Assembly (NCBI GenBank): GCA_036172665.1
Contig: JAYKNF010000027.1
Coordinates: 434,001 to 498,000, forward strand
Reading direction: 5' to 3'
Length of the DNA: 64,000 nt
From: Prosopocoilus inquinatus
Lineage: Eukaryota; Arthropoda; Insecta; Coleoptera; Lucanidae
Part shown: one piece after another, positions 11,832 to 26,155 of the stretch
Numbering within the stretch: position 1 is the stretch's first letter
How the letters are laid out: each line of letters starts with the position of its first letter
The notes under the pieces: generated by a model
The model's database searches: none
The model's input: the letters and a program-made list of their open reading frames with translations, nothing else
What the model was told of the DNA's origin: nothing
Position numbers and translations under genes: made by a program

Positions 11832-12590
11832 CTAATGCGTGTTGTTTCGTTTAAAACTATTTAAAGCTTCAGCTGCGTCCGAGAACTTCGTATCTCACTT
11901 CAGAGTTACTGGAGCCCATCCAAACGTCAAATAACATGATAGATGAGTAAGGATCGATTACATACATCACAGGAACAACGCTAATGAGTGTTGTTTCATT
12001 TAAAACTATTTCCAGCTTGTGCTGCGTCCGAAAATTTCGTATCTCACATCAGAGTTACTGGAGTCCATCGAAACGTCAAATAACATAGTAGATAAGTAAG
12101 GATCGATTAGATACATCACAGGAACAACGCTAATACGTGTTATTTCGTTCAAAACTATTTCCAGCTTCTGCTGCGTCCGAGAACTTTGTATCTCACATCA
12201 GAGTTACTGGAGTCCGTTCAAACGTCAAATAACATGATAGATGAGTAAGGATCGATTAGATACATCACAGGAACAACGCTAATACGTGTTGTTTCGTTGA
12301 AAACTATTTCCAGTTTCTGCTGCGTCCGAAATCTTTGTATCTCACATCAGAGTTACTGGAGTCCATCCAAACGTCAAATAACATGATAGATGAGTAAGGA
12401 TCGATTAGATACATCACAGGAACAACGCTAATACGTGTTATTTCGTTTAAAACTATTTCCAGCTTCTGCTGCGTCCGAAAACGTCTTACCTCACATCAGA
12501 CTTACTGGAGCCCATCCAAACGTCAAATAACATGTTAGATAAGTAAGGATCGTTTAGATACATCACAGGAACAACGCTAATGCGTGTTGT
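11832..12590 (+). repeat. Five-monomer block, copy 1 (offset 2,532 bp)
   Basis: Contains the rare markers GCTAATGAGTG with CTTGTGCTGCG (11981), GTTATTTCGTTC (12130), GTTGAAAAC with CCGAAATCTTTG (12279) and CGTCTTACCTC (12428). The same series is at 14364-15122. Confidence 0.85.
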
Positions 12591-12873
12591 TTCTTTTAAA
12601 ACTATTTCCAGCTTCAGCTGCGTCCGAGAACTTCGTATCTCCCTTCAGAGTTACTGGAGCCCATCCAAACGTCAAATAACATGATAGATGAGTAAGGATC
12701 GATTACATACATCACAGGAACAACGCTAATGCGTGTTGTTTCATTTAAAACTATTTCCAGCTTGTGCTGCGTCCGAAAATTTCGTATCTCACATCAGAGT
12801 TACTGGAGTCCATCCAAACGTCAAATAACATGATAGAAATTAAGGATCGATTAGATACATCACAGGAACAACG

Positions 12874-13469
12874 CTAATACGTGTTGTTTCGTTTAAAACT
12901 ATTTCCAGCTTCTGCTGCGTCCGAAAACGTCTTACCTCACATCAGACTTACTGGAGTCCATCCAAACGTCAAATAACATGTTAGATAAGTAAGGATCTTT
13001 TAGATACATCACAGGAACAACGCTAATGCGTGTTGTTTCGTTTAAAACTATTTCCAGCTTCTGCTGCGTCCGAAAATTTAGTATCTCACATCAGAGATAC
13101 TGGAGTCCATCCAAACGTCAAATAACATGACAGATGAGTAAGGATCGATTAGATACATCACAGGAACAACGCTAATACGTGTTGTTTCGTTTAAAACTAT
13201 TTCCAGCTTCTGCTGCGTCCGAAAACGTCTTACCTCACATCAGACTTACTGGAGTCCATCCAAACGTCAAATAACATGTTAGATAAGTAAGGATCGTTTA
13301 GTTACATCACAGGAACAACGCTAATGCGTGTTGTTTCGTTTAAAACTATTTCCAGCTTCTGCTGCGTCCGAAAATTTAGTATCTCACATCAGAGATACTG
13401 GAGTCCATCCAAACGTCAAATAACATGATAGATGAGTAAGGATCGATTAGATACATCACAGGAACAACG
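12874..13469 (+). repeat. Dimer repeated in tandem (2 x 298 bp)
   Basis: The CGTCTTACCTC monomer followed by the AAAATTTAGTATC monomer occurs at 12874-13171 and again at 13172-13469. The remaining satellite to 15257 is ordinary. Confidence 0.85.
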
Positions 13470-14363
13470 CTAATACGTGTTGTTTCGTTGAAAACTATTT
13501 CCGGCTTCTGCTGCGTCCGAAATCTTTGTATCTCACATCAGAGTTACTGGAGTCCATCCAAACGTCAAATAACATGATAGATGAGTAAGGATCGATTAGA
13601 TACATCACAGGAACAACGCTAATGCGTGTTCTTTCGTTTAAAACTATTTCCAGCTTCTGCTGCGTCCGAAAATTTCGTATCTCACATCAAAGTTACTGGA
13701 GTCCATCGAAACGCCAAATAACATGATAGATGAGTAAGGATCGATTAGATACATCACAGGAGCAACGCTAATGCGTGTTGTTTCGTTTAAAACTATTTCC
13801 AGCTTCAGCTGCGTCCGAGAACTTCTTATCTCACTTCAGAGTTACTGGAGCCCATCCAAACGCCAAATAACATGATAGATGAGTAAGGATCGATTAGATA
13901 CATCACAGGAACAACGCTAATACGTGTTGTTTCGTTCAAAACTATTTCCAGCTTCTGCTGCGTCCGAGAACTTTGTATCTCACATCAGAGTTACTGGAGT
14001 CCCTTCAAACATCAAATAACATGATAGATGAGTAAGGATCGATTAGATACATCACAGGAACAACGCTAATGCGTGTTGTTTCATTTAAAACTATTTCCAG
14101 TTTCTGCTGCGTCCGAAAATTTCGTATCTCACATCAGAGTTACTGGAGTCCATCGAAACGCCAAATAACATGATAGATGAGTAAGGATCGATTAGATACA
14201 TCACAGGAACAACGCTAATGCGTGTTGTTTCGTTTAAAACTATTTCCAGCTTCTGCTGCGTCCGAAAATTTCGTATCTCACATCAAAGTTACTGGAGTCC
14301 ATCGAAACGCCAAATAACATGATAGATGAGTAAGGATCGATTAGATACATCACAGGAACAACG

Positions 14364-15122
14364 CTAATGCGTGTTGTTTCGTTTAAAACTATTTCCAGCT
14401 TCAGCTGCGTCCGAGAAATTCGTATCTCACTTCAGAGTTACTGGAGCCCATCCAAACGTCAAATAACATGATAGATGAGTAAGGATCGATTACATACATC
14501 ACAGGAACAACGCTAATGAGTGTTGTTTCATTTAAAACTATTTCCAGCTTGTGCTGCGTCCGAAAATTTCGTATCTCACATCAGAGTTACTGGAGTCCAT
14601 CGAAACGTCAAATAACATAGTAGATAAGTAAGGATCGATTAGATACATCACAGGAACAACGCTAATACGTGTTATTTCGTTCAAAACTATTTCCAGCTTC
14701 TGCTGCGTCCGAGAACTTTGTATCTCACATCAGAGTTACTGGAGTCCGTTCAAACGTCAAATAACATGATAGATGAGTAAGGATCGATTAGATACATCAC
14801 AGGAACAACGCTAATACGTGTTGTTTCGTTGAAAACTATTTCCAGTTTCTGCTGCGTCCGAAATCTTTGTATCTCACATCAGAGTTACTGGAGTCCATCC
14901 AAACGTCAAATAACATGATAGATGAGTAAGGATCGATTAGATACATCACAGGAACAACGCTAATACGTGTTATTTCGTTTAAAACTATTTCCAGCTTCTG
15001 CTGCGTCCGAAAACGTCTTACCTCACATCAGACTTACTGGAGTCCATCCAAACGTCAAATAACATGTTAGATAAGTAAGGATCGTTTAGATACATCACAG
15101 GAACAACGCTAATGCGTGTTGT
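14364..15122 (+). repeat. Five-monomer block, copy 2 (offset 2,532 bp)
   Basis: Matches 11832-12590. The offset is 17 monomers minus one base, owing to the 148-bp unit at 12726 (GATAGAAATTAAGG). Confidence 0.85.
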
Positions 15123-15555
15123 TTCGTTTAAAACTATTTCCAGCTGCTGCTGCGTCAGAAAATTTCGTATCTCACATTAGAGTTACTGGAGTCCATCGAA
15201 ACGTCAAATAACATAGTAGCTAAGTAAGGATCGATTAGATACATCACAGGAACAACGCTAATACGTGTTGTTTCGTTCAAAACTATTTCCAGCTTCTGCT
15301 GCGTCCAAAAACTTTGTATCTCACATCAGAGTTACTGGAGTCCATCCAAACGTAAAATAACATGATAGATGAGTAAGGATCGATTAGATACATCACAGGA
15401 ACATCGCTAATGCGTGTTGTTTCTTTTAAAACTATTTCCAGCTTCTGCTGCGTCCGAAAACATCGTATCTCACATCAGAGTTACTTGAGTCCATCGAAAC
15501 ATCAAATAACATGTTAGATAAGTAAGGATCGATTAGATACAGCAAAGGAACAACG
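15109..15555 (+). repeat. Three-monomer cassette, copy 2 of 5
   Basis: Same order as 11385-11831 at 3,724 bp, including CTGCGTCAGAAAATT shared with copy 1 and the ACATCGCTAAT junction before 15407. Confidence 0.8.
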
Positions 15556-16002
15556 CTAATACGTGTTGTTTCGTTTAAAACTATTTCCAGTTCCTGCTGC
15601 GTCCAAAAACTTTGTATCTCACATCAGACTTACTGGAGTCCCTCCAAACGTCAAATAACATGTTAGATAAGTAAGGATCGTTTAGATACATCACAGGAAC
15701 AACGCTAATACGTGTTGTTTCGTTCAAAACTATTTCCAGCTTCTGCTGCGTCCGAGAACTTTGTATCTCACATCAGAGTTACTGGAGCCCATCCAAACGT
15801 CAAATAACATGATAGATGAGTAAGGATCGATTAGATACATCACAGGAACAACGCTAATACGTGTTGTTTCGTTTAAAACTATTTCCAGCACCTGCTGCGT
15901 CCAAAAATTTCGTATCTCACATCAGAGTTACTATAGTCCATCGAAACGTCAAATAACATGATAGATGAGTAAGGATCGATTAGATACATCACAGGAACAA
16001 CG
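15258..16002 (+). repeat. Five-monomer block, copy 1 (offset 894 bp)
   Basis: Markers in order: GTAAAATAAC, ACATCGCTAATGCG, CAGCAAAGGAAC with CCAGTTCCTGC, GAGAACTTTG with GAGCCCATCC, and TTACTATAGTCC. The series repeats at 16152-16896, six monomers on. Confidence 0.85.
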
Positions 16003-16151
16003 CTAATACGTGTTGTTTCGTTCAAAACTATTTCCAGCTTCTGCTGCGTCCAAAAACTTTGTATCTCTCATCAGAGTTACTGGAGTCCGTCCAAACGTCA
16101 AATAACATGATAGATGAGTAAGGATCGATTAGTTACATCACAGGAACAACG

Positions 16152-16896
16152 CTAATATGTGTTGTTTCGTTTAAAACTATTTCCAGCTTCTGCTGCGTCC
16201 AAAAACTTTGTATCTCACATCAGAGTTACTGGAGTCCATCCAAACGTAAAATAACATGATAGATGAGTAAGGATCGATTAGATACATCACAGGAACATCG
16301 CTAATGCGTGCTGTTTCGTTTAAAACTATTTCCAGCTTCTGCTGCGTCCGAAAACATCGTATCTCAAATCAGAGTTACTTGAGTCCATCGAAACGTCAAA
16401 TAACATGTTAGATAAGTAAGGATCGATTAGATACAGCAAAGGAACAACGCTAATACGTGTTGTTTCGTTTAAAACTATTTCCAGTTCCTGCTGCGTCCAA
16501 AAACTTTGTATCTCACATCAGACTTACTGGAGTCCTTCCAAACGTCAAATAACATGTTAGATAAGTAAGGATCGTTTAGATACATCACAGGAACAACGCT
16601 AATACGTGTTGTTTCGTTCAAAACTATTTCCAGCTTCTGCTGCGTCCGAGAACTTTGTATCTCACATTAGAGTTACTGGAGCCCATCCAAACGTCAAATA
16701 ACATGATAGATGAGTAAGGATCGATTAGATACATCACAGGAACAACGCTAATACGTGTTGTTTCGTTTAAAACTGTTTCCAGCCCCTGCTGCGTCCAAAA
16801 ATTTCGTATCTCACATCAGAGTTACTATAGTCCATCGAAACGTCAAATAACATGATAGATGAGTAAGGATCGATTAGATACATCACAGGAACAACG
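16152..16896 (+). repeat. Five-monomer block, copy 2 (offset 894 bp)
   Basis: Matches 15258-16002 with scattered changes (GCGTGCTG for GCGTGTTG near 16306; AGCCCCTGC for AGCACCTGC near 16782). Confidence 0.85.
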
Positions 16897-17194
16897 CTAA
16901 TACGTGTTGTTTCGTTCAAAACTATTTCCAGCTTCTGCTGCGTCCGAGAACTTTGTATCTCACATCAGAGTTACTGGAGTCCATTCAAACGTCAAATAAC
17001 ATGATAGATGAGTAAGGATCGATTAAATACATCACAGGAACAACGCTAATGCGTGTTGTTTCGTTTGAAACTATTTCCAGCTTCTGCTGCGTCCGAAAAC
17101 GTCGTATATCACATCAGACTTACTGGAGTCCATCCAAACGTCAAATAACATGTTAGATAAGTAAGGATCGTTTAGATACATCACAGGAACAACA
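16748..17194 (+). repeat. Three-monomer cassette shared with 36844-37290
   Basis: Order: AGCCCCTGCTG with TTACTATAGTCC; TTCAAAAC with GAGAACTTTG and CCATTCAAACG; CGAAAACGTCG with TATATCACATCAG. The same series is found 20,096 bp downstream, a long-range copy. Confidence 0.75.
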
Positions 17195-20023
17195 CTAATG
17201 CGTGTTGTTTCGTTTAAAACTATTTCCAGCTTCTGCTGCGTCCGAAAATTTCGTATCTCACATCAGAGATACTAGAGTCCATCCAAACGTCAAATAACAT
17301 GATAGATGAGTAAGGATCGATTAGATACATCACAGGAACAACGCTAATGCGTGTTGTTTCGTTTAAAACTATTTCCAGCTTCTGCTGCGTCCGAAAATTT
17401 CGTATCTCACATCAGAGATACTGGAGTCCATCCAAACGTCAAATAACATGATAGATGAGTAAGGATCGATTAGATACATCACAGGAACAACGCTAATACG
17501 TGTTGTTTCGTTTAAAACTATTTCCAGCTACTGCTGCGTCCAAAAACTTCGTATCTCACATCAGAGTTACTAGAGTCCATCGAAACGTCAAATAACATGA
17601 TAGATGAGTAAGGATCGATTAGATACATCACAGGAACAACGCAAATGCGTGTTGTTTCGTTTAAAACTATTTCCAGCTTCTGCTGCGTCCGAAAATTTCG
17701 TATCTCACATCAGAGATACTGGAGTCCATCCAAACGTCAAATAACATGATAGATGAGTAAGGATCGATTAGATACATCACAGGAACAACGCTAATACGTG
17801 TTGTTTCGTTTAAAACTATTTCCAGCTCCTGCTGCGTCCAAAAACTTCGTATCTCACATCAGAGTTACTAGAGTCCATCGAAACGTCAAATAACATGATA
17901 GATGAGTAAGGATCGATTAGATACATCACAGGAACAACGCTAATGCGTGTTGTTTCATTTAAAACTATTTCCAGCTTCTGCTGCGTCCGAAAACGTCGTA
18001 TCTCACATCAGAGCTACTGGAGTCCATCGAAACGCCAAATAACATGATAGATGAGTAAGGATCGATTAGATACATCACAGGAAAAACGCTAATACGTGTT
18101 GTTTCATTTAAAACTATTTCCAGCTTCAGTTGCGTCCGAGAACTTCGTATCTCACATCAAAGTTACTGGAGTCCATCGAAACGCCAAATAACATGATAGA
18201 TGAGTAAGGATCGATTAGATACATCACAGGAACAACGCTAATGCGTGTTGTTTCGTTTAAAACTATTTCCAGCTTCTGCTGCGTCCGAAAACGTCGTATC
18301 TCACATCAGAGCTACTGGAGTCAATCGAAACGCCAAATAACATGATAGATGAGTAAGGATCGATTAGATACAGCACAGGAACAACGCTAATACGTGTTGT
18401 TTCGTTTAAAATTATTTCCAGCTCCTGCTGCGTCCAAAAACTTTGTATCTCACAGCAGACTTACTGGAGTCCATCCAAACGTCAAATAACATGTTAGATA
18501 AGTAAGGATCGTTTAGATACATCACAGGAAAAACGCTAATACGTGTTGTTTTATTTAAAACTATTTCCAGCTTCAGTTGCGTCCGAGAACTTCGTATCTC
18601 ACATCAAAGTTACTGGAGTCCATCGAAACGCCAAATAACATGATAGATGAGTAAGGATCGATTAGATACATCACAGGAACAACGCTAATGCGTGTTGTTT
18701 CGTTTAAAACTATTTCCAGCTTCTGCTGCGTCCGAAAACGTCGTATCTCACATCAGAGCTACTGGAGTCAATCGAAACGCCAAATAACATGATAGATGAG
18801 TAAGGATCGATTAGATACAGCACAGGAACAACGCTAATACGTGTTGTTTCGTTTAAAACTATTTCCAGCTCCTGCTGCGTCCAAAAACTTTGTATCTCAC
18901 AGCAGACTTACTGGAGTCCATCCAAACGTCAAATAACATGTTAGATAAGTAAGGATCGTTTAGATACATCACAGGAACAACGCTAATGCGTGTTGTTTCG
19001 TTTAAAACTATTTCCAGCTTCTGCTGCGTCCGAAAATTTCGTATCTCACATCAGAGATACTGGAGTCCATCCAAACGTCAAATAACATGATAGATGAGTA
19101 AGGATCGATTAGATACATCACAGGAACAACGCTAATACGTGTTGTTTCATTTAAAACTATTTCCAGCTTTAGCTGCGTCTGAGAACTTCGTATCTCACAT
19201 CAAAGTTACTGGAGTCCATCGAAACGCCAAATAACATGATAGATGAGTAAGGATCGATTAGATACATCACAGGAACAACGCTAATACGTGTTGTTTCGTT
19301 TAAAACTATTTCCAGCTTCTGCTGCGTCCGAAAACGTCGTATCTCACATCAGAGTTACTGGAGTGCATCGAAACGTCAAATAACATGATAGATAAGTAAG
19401 GATCGATTAGATACATCACAGGAACAACGCTAATGCGTGTTGTTTCGTTTAAAACTATTTCCAGCTTCTGCTGCGTCCGAAAACGTCGTATCTCACATCA
19501 GAGCTACTGGAGTCAATCGAAACGCCAAATAACATGATAGATGAGTAAGGATCGATTAGATACAGCACAGGAACAACGCTAATACGTGTTGTTTCGTTTA
19601 AAACTATTTCCAGCTCCTGCTGCGTCCAAAAACTTTGTATCTCACAGCAGACTTACTGGAGTCCATCCAAACGTCAAATAACATGTTAGATAAGTAAGGA
19701 TCGTTTAGATACATCACAGGAACAACGCTAATGCGTGTTGTTTCGTTTAAAACTATTTCCAGCTTCTGCTGCGTCCGAAAATTTCGTATCTCACATCAGA
19801 GATACTGGAGTCCATCCAAACGTCAAATAACATGATAGATGAGTAAGGATCGATTAGATACATCACAGGAACAACCCTAATACGTGTTGTTTCATTTAAA
19901 ACAATTTCCAGCTTCTGCTGCGTCCGATAATTTCGTATCTCACATCAGAGTTACTGGAGTCCATCCAAACGTCAAGTAATGATAGATGAGTAAGGATCGA
20001 TTAGATACATCACAGGAACAACG
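17195..20023 (+). repeat. Satellite with three related GTCAATCG blocks
   Basis: The marker GGAGTCAATCGAAACG appears at 18321, 18768 and 19513, spaced 447 and 745 bp (3 and 5 monomers). Each is followed by a CACAGCAGACTTAC monomer. The unit at 19877 is 147 bp (CAAGTAATGATAG). The ACACTAATGCG marker at 17195 is shared with 303, 4922 and 6021. Confidence 0.8.
17791..18386 (+). repeat. Four-monomer block, copy 3
   Basis: Matches 7213-7808 at an offset of 10,578 bp (71 monomers minus one base, the 148-bp unit at 12726). It includes the GGAAAAACGCTAATACG and TTCAGTTGCG monomer at 18089. Confidence 0.8.
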
Positions 20024-23000
20024 CTAATGCGTGTTGTTTCGTTTAAAACTATTTCCAGCTTCAGCTGCGTCCGAGAACTTCGTATCTCACTTCAGAGTTA
20101 CTGGAGCCCATCCAAACGTCAAATAACATGATAGATGAGTAAGGATCGATTAGATACATCACAGGAACAACGCTAATACGTGTTGCTTCGTTTAAAACTA
20201 TTTCCAGCTCCTGCTGCGCCCAAAAACTTTGTATCTCACATCAGAGTTACTGGAGTCCATCGAAAAGTCAAATAACATAGTAGTTAAGTAAGGATCGATT
20301 AGATACATCACAGGAACAACGCTAATACGTGTTGTTTCATTTAAAACTATTTCCAGCTCCTGCTGCGTCCGAAAACTTTGTATCTCACATCAGACTTACT
20401 GGAGTCCATCCAAACGTCAAATAACATGTTAGATAAGTAAGGATCGTTTAGATACATCACAGGAACAACGCTAATACCTGTTGCTTCGTTCAAAACTATT
20501 TCCAGCTCCTGCTGCGTCCAAAAACTTTGTATCTCACATCAGACTTACTGGAGTCCATCCAAACGTCAAATAACATGTTAGATAAGTAAGGATCGTTTAG
20601 ATACATCACAGGAACAACGCTAATGCGTGTTGTTTCGTTTAAAACTATTTCCAGCTTCTGCTGCGTCCGAAAACGTCGTATCTCACATCAGACTTACTGG
20701 AGTCCATCCAAACGTCAAATAACATGTTAGATAAGTAAGGATCGTTTAGATACATCACAGGAACAACGCTAATGCGTGTTGTTCCGTTTAAAACTATTTC
20801 CAGCTTCAGCTGCGTCCGAGAACTTCGTATCTCACATCAAAGTTACTGGAGTCCATCGAAACGCCAAATAACATGATAGATGAGTAAGGATCGATTAGAT
20901 ACATCACAGGAACAACGCTAATGCGTGTTGTTTCGTTTAAAACTATTTCCAGCTTCTGCTGCGTCCGAAAACGTCGTATCTCACATCAGAGCTACCGGAG
21001 TCCATCGAAACGCCAAATAACATGATAGATGAGCAAGAATCGATTAGATACAGCACAGGAACAACGCTAATATGTGTTGTTTCGTTTAAAACTATTTCTA
21101 GCTCCTGCTGCGTCCAAAAACTTTGTATCTCACATCAGAGTTACTGGAGTCCATCTAAACGTCAAATAACATGATAGATGAGTAAGGATCGATTAGATAC
21201 ATCACAGGAACAACGCTAATACGTGTTGTTTCATTTAAAACTATTTCCAGCTTCAACTGCGTCCGAGAACTTCGTATCTCACATCAAAGTTACTGGAGTC
21301 CATCGAAACGCCAAATAACATGTTAGATGAGTAAGGATCGATTAGATACATCACAGGAACAACGCTAATACGTGTTGTTTCGTTCAAAACTATTTCCAGC
21401 TTCTACTGCGTCCGAGAACTTTGTATCTCTCATCAGAGTTACTGGAGTCCGTCCAAACGTCAAATAACATGATAGATGAGTAAGGATCGATTAGTTACAT
21501 CACAGGAACAACGCTAATACGTGTTGTTTCGTTCAAAACTATTTCCAGCTTCTGCTGCGTCCGAGAACTTTGTATCTCACATCAGAGTTACTTGAGTCCA
21601 TTCAAACGACAAATAACATGATAGATGAGTAAGGATCGATTAGATACATCACAGGAACAACGCTAATACGTGTTGTTTCGTTTAAAACTATTTCCAGCTT
21701 CTGCTGCGTCCGAAAACGTCGTATCTCACATCAGACTTACTGGAGTCCATCCAAACGTCAAATAACATGTTAGATAAGTAAGGATCGTTTAGATACATCA
21801 CAGGAACAACGCTAATGCGTGTTGTTTCGTTTAAAACTATTTCCAGCTTCTGCGCTGCGTCCGAAAATTTCGTATCTCACATCAGAGATACTGGAGTCCA
21901 TCCAAACGTCAAATAACATGATAGATGAGTAAGGATCGATTAGATACATCACAGGAACAACGCTAATACGTGTTGTTTCGTTTAAAACTATTTCCAGCTC
22001 CTGCTGCGTCCAAAAACTTTGTACCTCACATCAGACTTACTGGAGTCCTTCCAAACGTCAAATAACATGTTAGATAAGTAAGGATCGTTTAGATACATCA
22101 CAGGAACAACGCTAATACGTGTTGTTTCGTTCAAAACTATTTCCAGCTTCTGCTGCGTCCGAGAACTTTGTATCTCACATCAGAGTTACTGGAGTCCATC
22201 CAAACGTCAAATAACATGATAGATGAGTAAGGATCGATTAGATACATCACAGGAACAACGCAAATACGTGTTGTTTCGTTTAAAACTATTTCCAGCTTCA
22301 GCTGCGTCCGCGAACTTCGTATCTCACTTCAGAGTTACTGGAGCACATCCAAACGTCAAATAACATGATAGATGAGTAAGGATCGATTACATACATCACA
22401 GGAAAACGATAATGCGTGTTGTTTCATTTAAAACTATTTCCAGCTTCTGCTGCGTCCGAAAATTTCGTATCTCACATCAGAGTTACTGGAGTCCATTCAA
22501 ACGTCAAATAACATGATAGATGAGTAAGGATGGATTAGATACATCACAGGAACAACGCTAATACGTGCTGTTTCGTTTAAAACTATTTCCAGCTTCTGCT
22601 GCGTCCGAAAACGTCGTATGTCACATCAGACTTACTGGAGTCCATCCAAACGTCAAATAACATGTTAGATAAGTAAGGATCGTTTAGATACATCACAGGA
22701 ACAACGCTAATGCGTGTTGTTTCGTTTGAAACTATTTCCAGCTTCTGCTGCGTCCGATAATTTCGTATCTCACATCAGAGTTACTGGAGTCCATCCAAAC
22801 GTCAAATAACATGATAGATAAGTAAGGATTGATTAGATACATCACAGGAACAACGCTAATATGTGTTGTTTCGTTTAAAACTATATCCAGCTCCTGCTGC
22901 GTCCAAAAATTTCGTGTCTCACATCAGAGTTACTAGAGTCCATCGAAACGTCAAATAACATGATAGATGAGTAAGGATCGATTAGATACATCACAGGAAC

Positions 23001-23238
23001 AACGCTAATGCGTGTTGTTTCAGTTAAAACTATTTCCAGCTTCTGCTGCGTCCGATAATTTCGTATCTCACATCAGAGTTACTGGAGTTCATCCAAACGT
23101 CAAATAACATGATAGATGAGTAAGGATCGATTAGATACATCACAGGAACAACGCTAAGGCATGTTGTTTCGTTTAAAACTATTTCCAGCTTCAGCTGCGT
23201 CCGAGAACTTCGTATCTCACTTCAGAGTTACTGGAGCC
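20024..23238 (+). repeat. Mosaic satellite with few clear block repeats
   Basis: Ordinary monomers. Successive units at 20322, 20471 and 20620 all end ATGTTAGATAAG and GATCGTTTAG. Length variants are 151 bp at 21812 (an extra GC in CTTCTGCGCTGCG near 21850) and 148 bp at 22261 (GGAAAACGATAATG). No gene or insertion is seen. Confidence 0.85.
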
Positions 23239-23600
23239 CATCGAAACGTCAAATAACATAGTAGCTAAGTAAGAATCGATTAGATACATCACAGGAACAA
23301 CGCTAATACGTGTTGCTTCGTTTAAAACTATTTCCAGCTCCTGCTGCGCCCAAAAACTTTGTATCTCACATCAGAGTTACTGGAGTCCATCCAAACGTTA
23401 AATAACATGATAGATGAGTAAGGATCGATTAAATACAGCACAGGAACAACGCTAATACGTGTTGTTTCGTTTAAAACTATTTCCAGCTCCTGCTGCGTCC
23501 AAAAACTTTGTATCTCACATCAGACTTACTGGAGTCCATCCAAACGTCAAATAACATGTTAGATAAGTAAGGATCGTTTAGAGACATCACAGGAACAACG

Positions 23601-23746
23601 CTAATACGTGTTTCGTTCAAAACTATTTCCAGCTTCTACTGCGTCCGAGAACTTTGTATCTCTCATCAGAGTTACTGGAGTCCGTCCAAACGTCAAATAA
23701 CATGATAGATGAGTAAGGATCGATTAGATACATCCCAGGAACAACG
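23601..23746 (+). repeat. 146-bp monomer, 3-bp deletion
   Basis: CGTGTTTCGTTC replaces CGTGTTGTTTCGTTC. The same deletion recurs at 26603-26748 within the 3,002-bp duplication. Confidence 0.95.
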
Positions 23747-25683
23747 CTAATACGTGTTGTTTCATTTAAAACTATTTCCAGCTTCTGCTGCGTCCGAAAA
23801 CGTCGTATCTCACATCAGAGTTACTGGAGTCCATCCAAACGTCAAATAACATGATAGATGATTAAGGATCGATTAAATACATCACAGGAACAACGCTAAT
23901 ACGTGTTGTTTCGTTTAAAACTATTTCCAGCTTCTGCTGCGTCCGAGAACTTTGTATCTCACATCAGAGTTACTGGAGTGCATCGAAACGTCAAATAACA
24001 TGATAGATAAGTAAGGATCGATTAGATACATTACAGGAACAACGCTAATATGTGTTGCTTCGTTTAAAACTATTTCCAGCTTCTGCTGCGTCCGATAACT
24101 TTTTATCTCACATCAGAGTTACTGGAGTCCGTCCAAACGGCAAATAACATGATAGATGAGTAAGGATCGATTAGATACATTACAGGAACAACGCTAATAT
24201 GTGTTGTTTCGTTTAAAACTATTTCCAGCTGCTGCTGCGTCCGAAAACGTCGTATCTCACATCAGAGTTACTGGAGTCCATCGAAACGCCAACTAACAAG
24301 ATAGATGAGTAAGGATCGATTAGATACATCACAGGAACAACGCTAATGCGTGTTGTTTCGTTTAAAACTATTTCCAGCTTCTGCTGCGTCCGAGAACTTC
24401 GTATCTCACGTGAGGGTTACTGGAGTTCATCCAAACGTCAAATAACATGATAGATAAGTAAGGATCGATTAGATACATCACAGGAACAACGCTAATGCGT
24501 GTTGTTTCGTTTAAAACTATTTCCAGCTTCTGCTGCGTCCGAAAATTTCGTTTCTCACATTAGAGTTACTGGAGTCCATCGAAACGTCAAATAACATGAT
24601 AGATGAGTAAGGATCGATTAGATACATCACAGGAACAACGCTAATGCGTGTTGTTTCGTTTAAAACTATTTCCAGCTTCTGCTGCGTCCGAAAACGTCGT
24701 ATCACACATCAGAGCTACTGGAGTCCATCGAAACGCCAAATAACATTATAGATGAGTAAGGATCGATTAGATACATCACAGGAACAACGCAAATACGTGT
24801 TGTTTCGTTTAAAACTATTTCCAGCTGCAGCTGCGTCCGAGAACTTCGTATCTCACTTCAGAGATACTGGAGCCCATCCAAACGTCAAATAACATGATAG
24901 ATGAGTAAGGATCGATTACATACATCACAGGAACAACGCTAATGCGTGTTGTTTCATTTAAAACTATTTCCAGCTTCTGCTGCGTCCGAAAATTTCGTAT
25001 CTCACATCAGAGTTACTGGAGTCCATCGAAACGTCAAATAACGTAGTAGATAAGTAAGGATCGATTAGATACATCACAGGAACAACGCTAATACGTGTTG
25101 TTTCGTTCAAAACTATTTCCAGCTTCTGCTGCGTCCGAGAACTTTGTATCTCACATCAGAGTTACTGGAGTCCATTCAAACGTCAAATAACATGATAGAT
25201 GAGTAAGGATCGATTAGATACATCACAGGAACAACGCTAATACGTGTTGTTTCGTTTAAAACTATTTCCAGCTTCTGCTGCGTCCGAAAACGTCGTATCT
25301 CACATCAAAATTACTGGAGTCCATCGAAACGTCAAATAACATAACAGCTAAGTAAGGATCGATTAGATACATCACAGGAACAACGCTAATACGTGTTGCT
25401 TCGTTTAAAACTATTTCCAGCTCCTGCAGCGTCCAAAAACTTTGTATCTCACATCAGACTTACTGGAGTCCATCCAAACGTCAAATAACATGTTAGATAA
25501 GTAAGGATCGTTTAGAGACATCACAGGAACAACGCTGATACGTGTTGTTTCGTTCAAAACTATTTCCAGCTTCTGCTGCGTTCGAGAACTTTGTATCTCA
25601 CATCAGAGTTACTGGAGTCCATCCAAACGTCAAATAACATGATAGATGAGTAAGGATCGATTAGATACATCACAGGAACAACG

Positions 25684-25770
25684 CAAATACGTGTTGTTTC
25701 GTAGTCCATTCAAACGTCAAGTAACATGATAGATGAGTAAGGATCGATTAGATACATCACAGGAACAACG
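25684..25770 (+). repeat. 87-bp truncated monomer, first of three
   Basis: Monomer bases 1-19 (ending GTTTCGT) are joined directly to base 82 (AGTCCATTC), deleting 62 bp. The parent unit is the GCAAATACG type; an intact relative is at 30590. Confidence 0.95.
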
Positions 25771-26068
25771 CTAATACGTGTTGTTTCGTTCAAAACTATT
25801 TCCAGCTTCTGCTGCGTCCGAGAACTTTGTATCTCACATCAGAGTTACTGGAGTCCATTCAAACGTCAAGTAACATGATAGATGAGTAAGGATCGATTAG
25901 ATACATCACAGGAACAACGCTAATACGTGTTGTTTCGTTCAAAACTATTTCCAGCTTCTGCTGCGTCCGATAATTTCGTATCTCACATCAGAGTTACTGG
26001 AGTCCATCCAAACGTCAAATAACATGATAAATAAGTAAGGATTGATTAGATACATCACAGGAACAACG

Positions 26069-26155
26069 CAAATACGTGTTGTTTCGTAGTCCATTCAAAC
26101 GTCAAGTAACATGATAGATGAGTAAGGATCGATTAGATACATCACAGGAACAACG
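26069..26155 (+). repeat. 87-bp truncated monomer, second of three
   Basis: Same breakpoints as 25684. It lies between the two 2.83-kb copies, 385 bp after the first stub. The spread of one deletion therefore involved a local duplication as well as the large one. Confidence 0.95.

Larger units (their letters stand above)
23241..26070 (+). repeat. 2.83-kb segment, copy 1 (offset 3,002 bp)
   Basis: Runs from the TCGAAACGTCAAATAAC stretch with AAGAATCG to the GATAAATAAGTAAGGATTG monomer. It carries the 146-bp unit at 23601 and the 87-bp stub at 25684. Only about half a dozen single-base differences from copy 2 were noticed (for example 24097, 24296, 24711, 25432, 25941). Confidence 0.93.
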